64,000 nucleotides of DNA. Origin: Nonomuraea sp. PA05. GTDB lineage: Bacteria; Actinomycetota; Actinomycetes; Streptosporangiales; Streptosporangiaceae. The notes under the pieces were generated by a model. It searched no databases. It saw nothing but the letters and a program-made list of their open reading frames with translations, and was not told the origin of the DNA. The position numbers and the translations under genes were made by a program. This document shows, one piece after another, positions 1-8,190 of this stretch. The DNA lies in contig NZ_VSEY01000006.1 in assembly GCF_008086045.1 (NCBI RefSeq), positions 1 to 64,000 on the forward strand, in the 5' to 3' direction. Within the stretch, counting starts at the first letter, position 1. The number at the start of each line of letters is the position of its first letter.

Positions 1-3000
1 GCGCCCGCCGTGCCCGCCGCGCCCGCCGCGGTCGATGTGCATCACGGGCCGGTCGTGCAGTCGGCGGGTGGGCGGGGGCCTCGGCGGGATCTGTCGCATC
101 GGGCCGTGCAGAACGTGCTGCTCCTGCTGGGCGGCACCCTGCTGTCGATCGCGGCGGTGGTGTTCACGCTGGTGAGCTGGCAGGTCCCCGCACTGCGTGC
201 GCTCATCCTGATCGTCTTCACGCTCGTGGTGCTGGCCGCCCCATGGCTGCTGGTACGCCGGCGGCTGGTCGCGACCGCCGAGACCGTCGCCCTGCTCGGG
301 CTCGTACTGATCCCCCTGGACGCCGTCGCCGTCACGCAGGTCTTCACCGACGGCGGGCCCACCGGCGGGCCGGGGCCGGATCCCCTGTGGGGCTGGGCGC
401 TGGGCGGCGCCGCGCTGAGCGTCCTGTGGGCCCTGTACGCGTGGCGGGCCCCGCTGCGGCTCCCCACCCCGGTGGCGATCGCCCTGGCCCAGACACCCTT
501 GCCGCTGGCCGCCCTCGCCATGGGCTCCGCCACTGAACATGGGCTGGCGTGGCCGGCCGGGGCGTTGATCGTCACTGCCGCGTTCGATCTCGTCCTGTGG
601 CGGGTGGCGCGGCGGGCCCGGCTCGCGGCCGAATACGTGACCACCGCCGCGGTCGGGTCGCTGGCCTGGGTCGGCGGGACGGGGGTGGCGGCGTTCGTGA
701 CGGTGGCGGCGGGCAGTGGCTTCACGCTCGTCGGCGTTCCCGTCATGGACCCCGGGCCTGCCGTGGTGAGCGTGGATTACGCGATGGCCCTCGTGCTGGG
801 GGCCGCCTCGGTGGTGGCGATCCTGTGGGCGGGCGCGACGCGGGGCGGGAGCGCACGCCTGCTGATCGCCGCCTGCGCTGCTCTCGCCGCGGTGGGGGCC
901 TGCTGTGCCGTGCCCGCCTCGATGGTGCCGCTCTCGTGGCAGGCCGCCGTCGTCGCGTGCGCGGGGCTGCTGGTGCTGGTCGCCGCGCTTCGGTTGCCTG
1001 TGGGGCTGCGGGACGGGGTGCGGGCCGGAGGCGGGCTCGTGCTGGCGGTGGCTGCCTGTTGGAAGACGCAGGCGGTGATCGCGGTGGCGGCCGGGCCGCT
1101 CGGCTGGCTCACGTCCGTGCGGGGGGAGCGGGGTGGCCGGGCGTCTGACCTGCTCGGGCCCGGGGTTCGGTGGGACGACGGTGGGGCCGTGCCTGTGGTG
1201 CTCGCGGCTGTGGCGGTGGGGGTGGTGCTGCTGCCGCCGCGGGGGGAGTTGTGGACGGCTGCGGTTCGCCGCACGCTCTGCCTGGTTCTGGGCTCCTTGG
1301 CGGTGTTCACGGCGCCGGTGGCGGCGGGGATGCCTTACGAGGTGGCGCTGGGGGTGCTCGTGGTGCTGGCAGGGGCGCTGCTGTGGCTGGCCGCTCGCCG
1401 GTCCGGCGGCACCACGCCGGTGGGCGTGCTGGTGGGTGGGTGTGCGGCGCCGTTGTGGCTCGGGGTGTATCTGGCCGCGCTGGCCATGTGCTGGGCGCTG
1501 GCCGATCGGGAGGCCGCTGTGGCGGTGGCGGCCGTGCTGCTGGGGGTGCTGGCCGGTTGTGCCGTGGCGGGCAGGCCGACGGTGGTGCAGGCCGTCGGGG
1601 GCGCCGGGGCGACGCTGGCGGCAGGGGTGCTGGTGTGGGCGTTGTTCGGGAGCGGGCTGGCGGCGGCGTCGGCGATGCTCGGGGTGCGGGCCGCCACGCT
1701 CGTGGTGACGAGGCCGTCGCGCAAGCTGGCCGCCGCCGTGGTCCGGGCCGGGAGGACGGGCGCCACCGTCGCCCTCGGGGTCCTCGACCGGCTGAGCGGG
1801 CTGGTGCGGCCGGGCGGGAGGACGGCGGCCGAGGTGGCGGCCGTGGTGGTGGCGTCGGTGGCGCTGGTGCAGTTCGCGGCAGCGCCGCTCCCCGGCGGGA
1901 ATGAGGGGCTGGCGCTGCTGATGGCCGTCGGTGCGGTGCTGGCCGCGGCCTCCGCGTGGCGCAGGCCGCGAGGCGCTTGGCGGACGGTGGCGGCGGTTGA
2001 GGCGTGTCTGCTGGCCGTGCTCGCGCCGCTGCCGCTGAGCAGTGCCGTCGTGCCGGCGCTCGTCGGTCCGTACGGCTGGCTGACGCACGCGTGGGCCGGT
2101 GCGGCGGAAGGGGCGCGGGAGGCGCTCAGCCCGGCCGGGGCCTGGGAGGCGCAGCCGTTGCTGATGCCCGTGCTGGTGCTGGCCGGAGCCGCGGGTGCGC
2201 TGGCGGCCTGGGCGCGCTGGGGCAGGCAGGCCGCCGTGGGGGTGGCCGGGATCGCGTTCCCCGTGGCGGCGACGACGTTGCCGGTGGTGGCCGACCTGCC
2301 GTACTGGGCGGCGCTGGCCTTCCTCGTCGCGCTCACGGCCGCGCTCGCGCTCTGGTCGGCGGTGAACCGGACGGCGGCGGGCGGCGCGAGCCTCTGGACG
2401 GCGACGCTGGCCGTGTCCTGGTCGCTGGCCGACCGGACGGCGACCCTCGCGGTGCTGGCGGCGATCGTGGTGACCGGGCTGGTGTGCGCGATCCGGGGCA
2501 AGGGCTCGCCGGTGACCAGCGTGGCGGCCACGATCACCGGGCTGGCCGTCGGGGCGGAGAGCGTGGCCGCGGCGCTGGGCGGCGGGCTCGGCGAGCCGGA
2601 CGCGGCGCTGGTGCTGCTGCTGGTGATCGTGCTGATGTCGCGGGCCGCCGCGCTGCCCGTCCTGCCCACGGCGGTGGCCGGGCCGTCGGGGGCGGCGGCG
2701 CTGGCGTTGTGGCCGGTGGCCGCGGTGCTGGCGCAGGACGGGGCGCGGTTGACGCTGGTGCTGGCCGTGGGGGCGCTGGCGCTGGCCGCTTCGGCGTGGC
2801 GGGTGAGCGATGGGGTCAGGGGGGCGGCGTACGCGCTGGCGGGTGTCGCCTGTGGGGCGGCGATCCTGCCGCATGTGCGGGTCTGGGCCGAGGTGCTGGG
2901 GTTCCCGTTCAAGGTGATCGGACATCCGTGGAGTGAGCGGTTCGGGGGGTGGGTGCCGCATCAGGAGGTGTGGGAGTCCGGGCAGCCGTCGGTTCTGACC

Positions 3001-4275
3001 TTCGGGTTCGAGCGGGGGGAGGCGGCGACCGCGCTCGGGGTCGGGGTGTTCGTGGTGGCCACCGTGGTGATCATGGCGCGGAGGTTGCGCGGGGCGGGGA
3101 CTGCTCGGGCTGTGGCGACCGTGGTGGTGCCGTTGTGCCTCGGGGTGGTGCCTGCTGTGGCGGAGCTGGCTCATCCGTGGGTGCTGGTGTTCTACGGGGT
3201 GGTGCTGGTGGCGCTGACCGTGCAGGCGGGCGTGGGGGAGCGGGCGGGGGTGGCCGGGGTGATGGCGCTCGTGGCCGGTGGGCACGTGGTGGCCTGGTCG
3301 ATGGACGTGGAGGCGTACACGCTGGTGGTTCTCGCCGGGGTTGTGGTGGTGGGGGTGGTGGCCTCGGCAGGGGCGCGGGGTGACGTCGTGCGGACGGGGG
3401 CTGCTGCTGGGGCCACCGTCGCGGCGGGTGGGCTGGCTGCGGCGGGGGCGTTGTCGGCGGGGGGGGGTGTGGCGGAGGCGGGGTTCGCGGTGCTCGGCGT
3501 CGCCGCCGTGGGGGTGCTGGTCGCCGCGGGGCTCACGACGCGGGAGCGGCGGCGCAGGGCGTCGGTCGCTGAGGAGGGTGCCGCGGGGAGGGTGGCGGTC
3601 GCGGAGGAGGGTGCCGTGGGGAGGGTGGCGGTCGGGGGTGAGGTGGCCGGGTGGGGGCTGGCCGTGGCCGGTGTGGTGCTGGCGGGCGACGATCGTGACC
3701 TGCTGGCCGCCGCCCTGGCCGTCGCCGGCGTGCTGGCCCTGGTCGTGGCCCTGCGCCCCGACCGCAGGCCCGCCTTCTGGCCCGGCCTGGCCCTGCTGCA
3801 GGTGGCGCTCTGGCTGCGGCTGGCGCTGTCCGGCGTCACGGCCCCCGAGGCGTACACCGTTCCCCTGACGGTGGCCGGGCTGGTCGCGGCGTGGCTGGCC
3901 AGGCGGCGCGACCCCAGGATCTCCTCCTGGACGGGATACGGCGCGGCGCTGGCGCTGACGTTCCTGCCCAGCGCGTACGCCGCCTGGAACGACCCCGGCC
4001 TGGCCAGGCCGCTGCTGCTGGGCGTGGCCGCGTTCGCCGCCACCCTGGCCGGGGCCAGGGCGCGGTTGCAGGCTCCGCTGATTCTCGGCGGGGCGGTGCT
4101 GGTGGTGACGGCGGCGCAGGAGTTCGCGCCCGCGGTGGCCGAGTTGGTGGACCAGGGGCCGCGCTGGTTGCCGATCGCGGTGGCGGGCGCGTTGCTGCTG
4201 TTCACCGGCGCCACGTACGAGCACAGAGTGCGTGATCTGCGCAGGATCCGCCGGTTGATCGTCAGGATGCGCTGA
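1..4275 (+). CDS. Giant polytopic membrane protein, SCO7613 C-terminal-domain type (probably 5'-partial)
   Basis: A protein of more than 1,420 residues made almost entirely of Ala/Val/Leu/Gly-rich hydrophobic helices; I would estimate 30 or more membrane spans. The frame stays open to base 1. The first in-window start is a GTG at base 10 with no room to see a ribosome site, so the true start is probably upstream. The composition and length match the actinobacterial 'SCO7613 C-terminal domain-containing membrane protein' group, whose members usually carry a short hydrophilic N-terminal section before the helices. Function is unknown. It ends in a basic cytoplasmic tail (VRDLRRIRRL). An 11-residue unit is tandemly duplicated near residue 1190. 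The next gene converges on it, 18 bp downstream. Confidence 0.75.
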   Translation, partial: APAVPAAPAAVDVHHGPVVQSAGGRGPRRDLSHRAVQNVLLLLGGTLLSIAAVVFTLVSWQVPALRALILIVFTLVVLAAPWLLVRRRLVATAETVALLGLVLIPLDAVAVTQVFTDGGPTGGPGPDPLWGWALGGAALSVLWALYAWRAPLRLPTPVAIALAQTPLPLAALAMGSATEHGLAWPAGALIVTAAFDLVLWRVARRARLAAEYVTTAAVGSLAWVGGTGVAAFVTVAAGSGFTLVGVPVMDPGPAVVSVDYAMALVLGAASVVAILWAGATRGGSARLLIAACAALAAVGACCAVPASMVPLSWQAAVVACAGLLVLVAALRLPVGLRDGVRAGGGLVLAVAACWKTQAVIAVAAGPLGWLTSVRGERGGRASDLLGPGVRWDDGGAVPVVLAAVAVGVVLLPPRGELWTAAVRRTLCLVLGSLAVFTAPVAAGMPYEVALGVLVVLAGALLWLAARRSGGTTPVGVLVGGCAAPLWLGVYLAALAMCWALADREAAVAVAAVLLGVLAGCAVAGRPTVVQAVGGAGATLAAGVLVWALFGSGLAAASAMLGVRAATLVVTRPSRKLAAAVVRAGRTGATVALGVLDRLSGLVRPGGRTAAEVAAVVVASVALVQFAAAPLPGGNEGLALLMAVGAVLAAASAWRRPRGAWRTVAAVEACLLAVLAPLPLSSAVVPALVGPYGWLTHAWAGAAEGAREALSPAGAWEAQPLLMPVLVLAGAAGALAAWARWGRQAAVGVAGIAFPVAATTLPVVADLPYWAALAFLVALTAALALWSAVNRTAAGGASLWTATLAVSWSLADRTATLAVLAAIVVTGLVCAIRGKGSPVTSVAATITGLAVGAESVAAALGGGLGEPDAALVLLLVIVLMSRAAALPVLPTAVAGPSGAAALALWPVAAVLAQDGARLTLVLAVGALALAASAWRVSDGVRGAAYALAGVACGAAILPHVRVWAEVLGFPFKVIGHPWSERFGGWVPHQEVWESGQPSVLTFGFERGEAATALGVGVFVVATVVIMARRLRGAGTARAVATVVVPLCLGVVPAVAELAHPWVLVFYGVVLVALTVQAGVGERAGVAGVMALVAGGHVVAWSMDVEAYTLVVLAGVVVVGVVASAGARGDVVRTGAAAGATVAAGGLAAAGALSAGGGVAEAGFAVLGVAAVGVLVAAGLTTRERRRRASVAEEGAAGRVAVAEEGAVGRVAVGGEVAGWGLAVAGVVLAGDDRDLLAAALAVAGVLALVVALRPDRRPAFWPGLALLQVALWLRLALSGVTAPEAYTVPLTVAGLVAAWLARRRDPRISSWTGYGAALALTFLPSAYAAWNDPGLARPLLLGVAAFAATLAGARARLQAPLILGGAVLVVTAAQEFAPAVAELVDQGPRWLPIAVAGALLLFTGATYEHRVRDLRRIRRLIVRMR
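3564..3629 (+). repeat. 33-bp in-frame tandem duplication inside the giant membrane protein
   Basis: Two adjacent 33-bp units encode VAEEGAAGRVA and VAEEGAVGRVA. The period is a multiple of three, so the frame is kept. It lies in a hydrophilic loop between hydrophobic segments. Confidence 0.8.
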
Positions 4276-4293
4276 CGATCGCAGAAGGGGCGG

Positions 4294-4953
4294 TCAGAGG
4301 TCGCGTTCCTGCTGGTCGAGGATGGCCACCGAGACCGCCACCGCCTTCGCCGCGTCGCCCTCCTCGATCGCCCGCAGCAACTCCTCGTGCGACCTGTCCG
4401 GAACCAGCGCCGCCTCCTCCTGATCCCTGACGCTGTCGCGCAGCGCGTCGCTCATGCTCCGGTAGAGATCACCGAGCAGCGCGTTGTGCGCCGCGTCCGC
4501 CACCATCAGGTGGAAGTCCACGTCGGCGTCGGCGAACCCGTCGAGGTCGCCGGCCCGGCCCGCCGCGTCCCTGCGGGCCAGGCTCTCGCGCATGGCGGTC
4601 AGGTCCTGCTCGGTGCGCCGGCCGGCCGCCAGCCTGGCGGCGACGAGGTCGAGGCCGCGGCGCACGTCGATGATGTCCATGGCGGCGGCCGTGTCGAGCC
4701 GCCGGCGCAGCGCGACCTTGGACTCGTCGGTCGCGGTCACGTACGTGCCGTCGCCCTGCCGGGTGTGCAGCAGGCCGGCGTGCGCCAGGACCCGCACCGC
4801 CTCCCGCACCGAGAGCCTGCTCATGCCCAGGCTCTCGGCGAGACGGCTCTCGGACGGGATCTTGGTGCCGACCGGCCACACCCCGGCGGCGATCTCGCGG
4901 CGGAGCTCGGCGATGGCGGCGTCCACGAGCGACGTCCTGGCGACGTTACGCAT
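4294..4953 (-). CDS. FadR-subfamily GntR transcriptional regulator
   Basis: 219 residues. Residues about 8-72 form a GntR winged helix (PSESRLAESLGMSRLSVREAVRVL, then the wing GDGTYV). Residues about 85-210 form the all-helical FCD effector domain, with Asp and His residues (DVDFHLMVADAAHN) like those that bind metal or carboxylate ligands in FCD proteins. The ATG is preceded by GAGGAG about 9 nt upstream. It lies 51 bp downstream of the ADP-ribosylglycohydrolase on the same strand and probably shares its transcript, so that gene or a nearby metabolic gene may be its target. The ligand cannot be read from the sequence. Confidence 0.93.
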   Translation of the reverse strand: MRNVARTSLVDAAIAELRREIAAGVWPVGTKIPSESRLAESLGMSRLSVREAVRVLAHAGLLHTRQGDGTYVTATDESKVALRRRLDTAAAMDIIDVRRGLDLVAARLAAGRRTEQDLTAMRESLARRDAAGRAGDLDGFADADVDFHLMVADAAHNALLGDLYRSMSDALRDSVRDQEEAALVPDRSHEELLRAIEEGDAAKAVAVSVAILDQQERDL

Positions 4954-5004
4954 GCACCCATCTCCTCAACGGCTGAAGAACATCCACCTTAGACGCCGGC
5001 GCGA

Positions 5005-6102
5005 TCAGGCGAGCTCCGCGGCGAGGCGTTCGATCGTGTCCCTGCCCTCCAGCGGGGACAGCCAGGCGGCGGGCAGCGCGGCGGTGCCGTGCAGGGCGCC
5101 CAGCAGGTTGCCGCACACCGAGCCCGTGGAGTCGCTGTCGCCCGAGTGGTTGACCGACAGCAGCAGCGCCTGCTCCACGGCGGGCTCGACCAGCGCGCAG
5201 TAGACGCCGACGGCCAGCGCCTCCTCCGCCACCCAGGCGCCGCCCAGCGACTCGACCGCCTCGGGCGAGTGCCCGCCGCCGCCCGCCAGGTGCACGGCGG
5301 CGCGCAGGGCGCCGGTGGTCTCCTCGTGGCCGGGGTAGCGTGCCAGCAGCTCCATCGCCTGGTGGACCGACGGCTCCAGCGCCTCGCCCGCCATGAGGTG
5401 CGTGATGATCGCCGCGAACGCGCCGGCCGCGAGGTAGCCGGTCGGGTGGCCGTGGGTGATCTGCGCGCAGGCCGCCGCCAGCTCGAACGCCTCCTGCGGC
5501 AGGCGGTTGACCAGCCCGAACGGGGCCGAGCGCATCACCGTGCCGCAGCCCTTGGAATCGGGGTTCACCGGGCCGGGCGCGCCCCACCCGGACGGGCCGG
5601 GGAAGGGTCGGTGCAGGCCCGACAGGCAGGCGTTGCCGGGGGCGCGGCGGGAGTACAGCCAGGGCTCCTCGCGCAGCGGGCCCGTCTGGTGGGGCAGGGT
5701 GGCCGGCGGGGGCGCCTGGTGCTGCTGGGTGTCGAGCCAGCGCAGGTAGGCCCGGCGTACGGCGTCCACCGCCCGTGCCCGGTGCGCGGTGGCCGGGGAC
5801 CCGGCCCCGGCGCCGCCTTCCACCGCCTCCCGCGCGCCGCCACCCTCCTCGCCGCCCGCTCCGCTAGCGTGAGCTGCGGTGATGCGGGCGTCCAGCAGGC
5901 CTTCGACGGTGAAGAGGGTCATCTGGGTGTCGTCGGTGATCAGGCCGGTCCTGCCGCGCCAGGTCGTGACATATCCCGTGATGCCGTTCGTGCCGTGATG
6001 CTTGCGGATCTCCCGCAGCGACTGGAACTCGATGGGCGCGCCGAGCGCGTCGCCGATCGCGCCGCCGAGGAGGCAGCCCCGTACCCGATCCAACACTTCC
6101 AT
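5005..6102 (-). CDS. ADP-ribosylglycohydrolase family protein
   Basis: 365 residues from the ATG at 6102 (AGGA 5 nt upstream). A longer frame begins at 6183 but overlaps the divergent promoter region. Family signatures are present: GCLLGGAIGDALG at residues 9-21, the metal-binding DDTQMT at 57-62, and the second metal site GDSDSTG at 321-327 followed by GNLLGA. Members remove ADP-ribose from proteins (as DraG does) or from nucleic acids or small molecules, using two Mg ions; all visible metal ligands are intact. An insert rich in Gly/Ala/Glu (about residues 75-100) is not part of the family core. The substrate is unknown. It is followed by a GntR gene. Confidence 0.92.
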   Translation of the reverse strand: MEVLDRVRGCLLGGAIGDALGAPIEFQSLREIRKHHGTNGITGYVTTWRGRTGLITDDTQMTLFTVEGLLDARITAAHASGAGGEEGGGAREAVEGGAGAGSPATAHRARAVDAVRRAYLRWLDTQQHQAPPPATLPHQTGPLREEPWLYSRRAPGNACLSGLHRPFPGPSGWGAPGPVNPDSKGCGTVMRSAPFGLVNRLPQEAFELAAACAQITHGHPTGYLAAGAFAAIITHLMAGEALEPSVHQAMELLARYPGHEETTGALRAAVHLAGGGGHSPEAVESLGGAWVAEEALAVGVYCALVEPAVEQALLLSVNHSGDSDSTGSVCGNLLGALHGTAALPAAWLSPLEGRDTIERLAAELA

Positions 6103-6176
6103 GTCCTGGATATTGCCACCTCTCTGGCCGTTTGAGAGATTGCGCTTGTTTCGGCCAACCGTCCCGGAGGTCACGC
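6103..6176. promoter_or_regulatory. Divergent promoter region
   Basis: A 74-bp gap between the divergent ADP-ribosylglycohydrolase and CocE-type hydrolase genes. It contains the GGAGG site (6166-6170) for the hydrolase and must hold both promoters unless one overlaps coding DNA. No clear inverted repeat was seen. Confidence 0.55.
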
Positions 6177-8102
6177 GTGTCACAATTACGCCCAGCCCTC
6201 TTCGCAGTCGCCCTCACCCTCGCGATGGCGACCCCTGCCCAGGCCGCCGCAGCCGCTCCTGTGATCACTGTCCAGGACGGCCGCACGCAGCCGGTTTTCT
6301 CGTACGCGGACGCCGTCCGTGAACACGTGTACGTCGAGTCGACCGTCGACAGCGATCTCGACGGCGCGCTGGACAAGGTCAGGGTGGACATCATCCGGCC
6401 CAGGGAGTCCGGCCCCTCGCTGAGGGTGCCGGTGATCATCGACGAGAGCCCGTACTACGACAATTCGGGCCGCGGCAACGAGTCGGAGCGCAAGGTCTAC
6501 GACGCCGCCGGAAATGTCACGAAGTTTCCGCTCTTCTATGACAACTACTTCGTCCCGCGCGGCTACGCCGTCCTGAACGTCGACATGCTCGGCACCACCA
6601 GGTCCGACGGCTGCCCCGACGTCGGCGGCAAGGCCGACGTGCTGGGCGGCAAGGCCGTCATCGACTGGCTGAACGGCCGCGCCAAGGCCTTCAGGGCCGA
6701 CGGCACCCCCGCCATGGCCGACTGGACGACCGGCAAGTCCGCCATGATCGGCAAGTCGTACGACGGCACGCTGGCCAACGCCGTCGCCGCCACGGGCGTC
6801 GAGGGGCTGAAGACCATCGTGCCCATCTCGGCGATCAGCTCCTGGTACAAGTACCAGCGCTCGAACGGCGTGATCTACAACTACGACTACGCCTCCTTCC
6901 TGGCCAACTACGTCGACACCGACCCCGAGGCCAAGTGCCAGGCCGTGCGCGCCAGGATGGACGCAGAGGACGGCGACGACACGGGCAACTACAACGCCTT
7001 CTGGGCCGAGCGCGACTACATCGGCGGCCTGCTCGCCGACGTCTCCAAGGTCAGGGCGAGCGTCTTCGTCGTGCACACGGTCAACGACCTCAACGTCAAG
7101 CCCGACAACTTCTCCACCTGGTGGAAGGCCCTGGCCGACCGGCACGTGCCGCGCAAGATCTGGGTCGGCCAGACCCAGCACGTGGACCCGTTCGACTTCG
7201 AGGGACGCCGCGACCTGTGGGTGGACACCCTGCACCGGTGGTTCGACCACTGGCTGCACGGCGTGCGCAACGGGATCACCAGCGAGCCCCGCGCCGACGT
7301 CGAGATCGGGCCGGCGCGGTGGATCACGCAGCGCGACTGGCCGGCCCCGTACGCGATCAAGGCGTCCCTGCGGCCCGCGCCCGACGGCTCGCTCGGCCTC
7401 CGTCCCGCCGCCAGGAACAGCACCGCCTCCTTCACCGACGTCGCCATGAGCGAGAACGACATGGTGGCCGACGTGGGCACGCCGAACCCCGGACGGGTGG
7501 CGTTCACCACCGGAGCGCTCCCGCTGAACCTGCGGCTGTCCGGCACGCCCACCGCCGACCTGCGGGTCAAACTCGACAAGCCCACCGCCAACCTGACGGC
7601 GCTGCTGGTGGACTTCGGCGAGGACACCCGCGTGGACTGGCGGCGCGGCCAGGGCATCACCACGCTGGCGGAGGAGGACTGCCACGGCGAGAGCACGGCG
7701 GCCGACGACGCCTGCTACCGCAAGGTGGTCACCAACGTCGCCACCCGGCCGCTGGAGATCGTCGCGCGCGGCTGGATCGACGTGCAGAACCGGCTGTCGC
7801 TCAGCCAGTCCACGCCGCTGCCCGCGGGGACGTACGGCACGGTGCGCTGGCTGACCCTGCCGCAGGACTACACGTTCAAGAAGGGGCACCGGATCGGGCT
7901 GGTGATCGCGGGCACCGACGCGACGTACACCGATGAGGCGGGGACGGGGGCCGCCGTCACCGTCGATCTGGCCAGGAGCAGCGTGAGCGTGCCGTTCGTG
8001 CTGGGGACGCCGCTGGCGGACGTGCCGAAGGACGCGGCCACGTTCCGCGGGCCCGAGCGGGTGGAGCTGCCGCAGCCCGAGCCCGAGTTCCAGTTCTTCT
8101 AG
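6177..8102 (+). CDS. Secreted CocE/NonD-family hydrolase (X-Pro dipeptidyl-peptidase S15 type)
   Basis: 641 residues from the GTG at 6177, chosen because CGGAGG ends 6 nt upstream and the protein then begins with a classic signal peptide (LRPALFAVALTLAMATPAQA, cleavage around 23-26). Residues about 40-370 are an alpha/beta hydrolase of the S15 family with nucleophile Ser194 in GKSYDG, an Asp in the VNDLNV strand and a His in QTQHVD. Residues about 390-630 are the C-terminal jelly-roll domain of the CocE/X-Pro family. Relatives cleave X-Pro dipeptides or esters such as cocaine or glutaryl-7-ACA. The likely role is extracellular peptide or ester degradation; the exact substrate is not visible. 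Confidence 0.93.
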   Translation: MSQLRPALFAVALTLAMATPAQAAAAAPVITVQDGRTQPVFSYADAVREHVYVESTVDSDLDGALDKVRVDIIRPRESGPSLRVPVIIDESPYYDNSGRGNESERKVYDAAGNVTKFPLFYDNYFVPRGYAVLNVDMLGTTRSDGCPDVGGKADVLGGKAVIDWLNGRAKAFRADGTPAMADWTTGKSAMIGKSYDGTLANAVAATGVEGLKTIVPISAISSWYKYQRSNGVIYNYDYASFLANYVDTDPEAKCQAVRARMDAEDGDDTGNYNAFWAERDYIGGLLADVSKVRASVFVVHTVNDLNVKPDNFSTWWKALADRHVPRKIWVGQTQHVDPFDFEGRRDLWVDTLHRWFDHWLHGVRNGITSEPRADVEIGPARWITQRDWPAPYAIKASLRPAPDGSLGLRPAARNSTASFTDVAMSENDMVADVGTPNPGRVAFTTGALPLNLRLSGTPTADLRVKLDKPTANLTALLVDFGEDTRVDWRRGQGITTLAEEDCHGESTAADDACYRKVVTNVATRPLEIVARGWIDVQNRLSLSQSTPLPAGTYGTVRWLTLPQDYTFKKGHRIGLVIAGTDATYTDEAGTGAAVTVDLARSSVSVPFVLGTPLADVPKDAATFRGPERVELPQPEPEFQFF

Positions 8103-8148
8103 AGCGTCCCGGACGCACGACTCTTCTAGAGCGTCCCGGACGCACGAC
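8095..8148 (+). repeat. 27-bp perfect tandem duplication spanning the hydrolase stop codon
   Basis: Copies at 8095-8121 and 8122-8148 are identical. The first copy contains the last residues and the TAG stop of the CocE-type gene; the second sits downstream in the 3' untranslated region. The reading frame is unaffected. Confidence 0.95.
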
Positions 8149-8150
8149 GA

Positions 8151-8177
8151 CCCCCGCCGCACCCCGCGCGGCGGGGG
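8151..8177. terminator. Intrinsic-type hairpin between convergent genes
   Basis: Perfect 10-bp GC stem (CCCCCGCCGC with GCGGCGGGGG) and a 7-nt loop, without a T tract, as is usual in actinomycetes. It lies between two convergent genes and could serve both. Confidence 0.8.
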
Positions 8178-8190
8178 ACGTCCCGCAAGG

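Noticed and set aside
5089..6135. Long antisense frames across many genes, such as the one opposite the ADP-ribosylglycohydrolase
   Set aside because: Very high GC produces long shadow frames; they are rich in Arg/Gly/Ala/Pro and lack motifs and ribosome sites.
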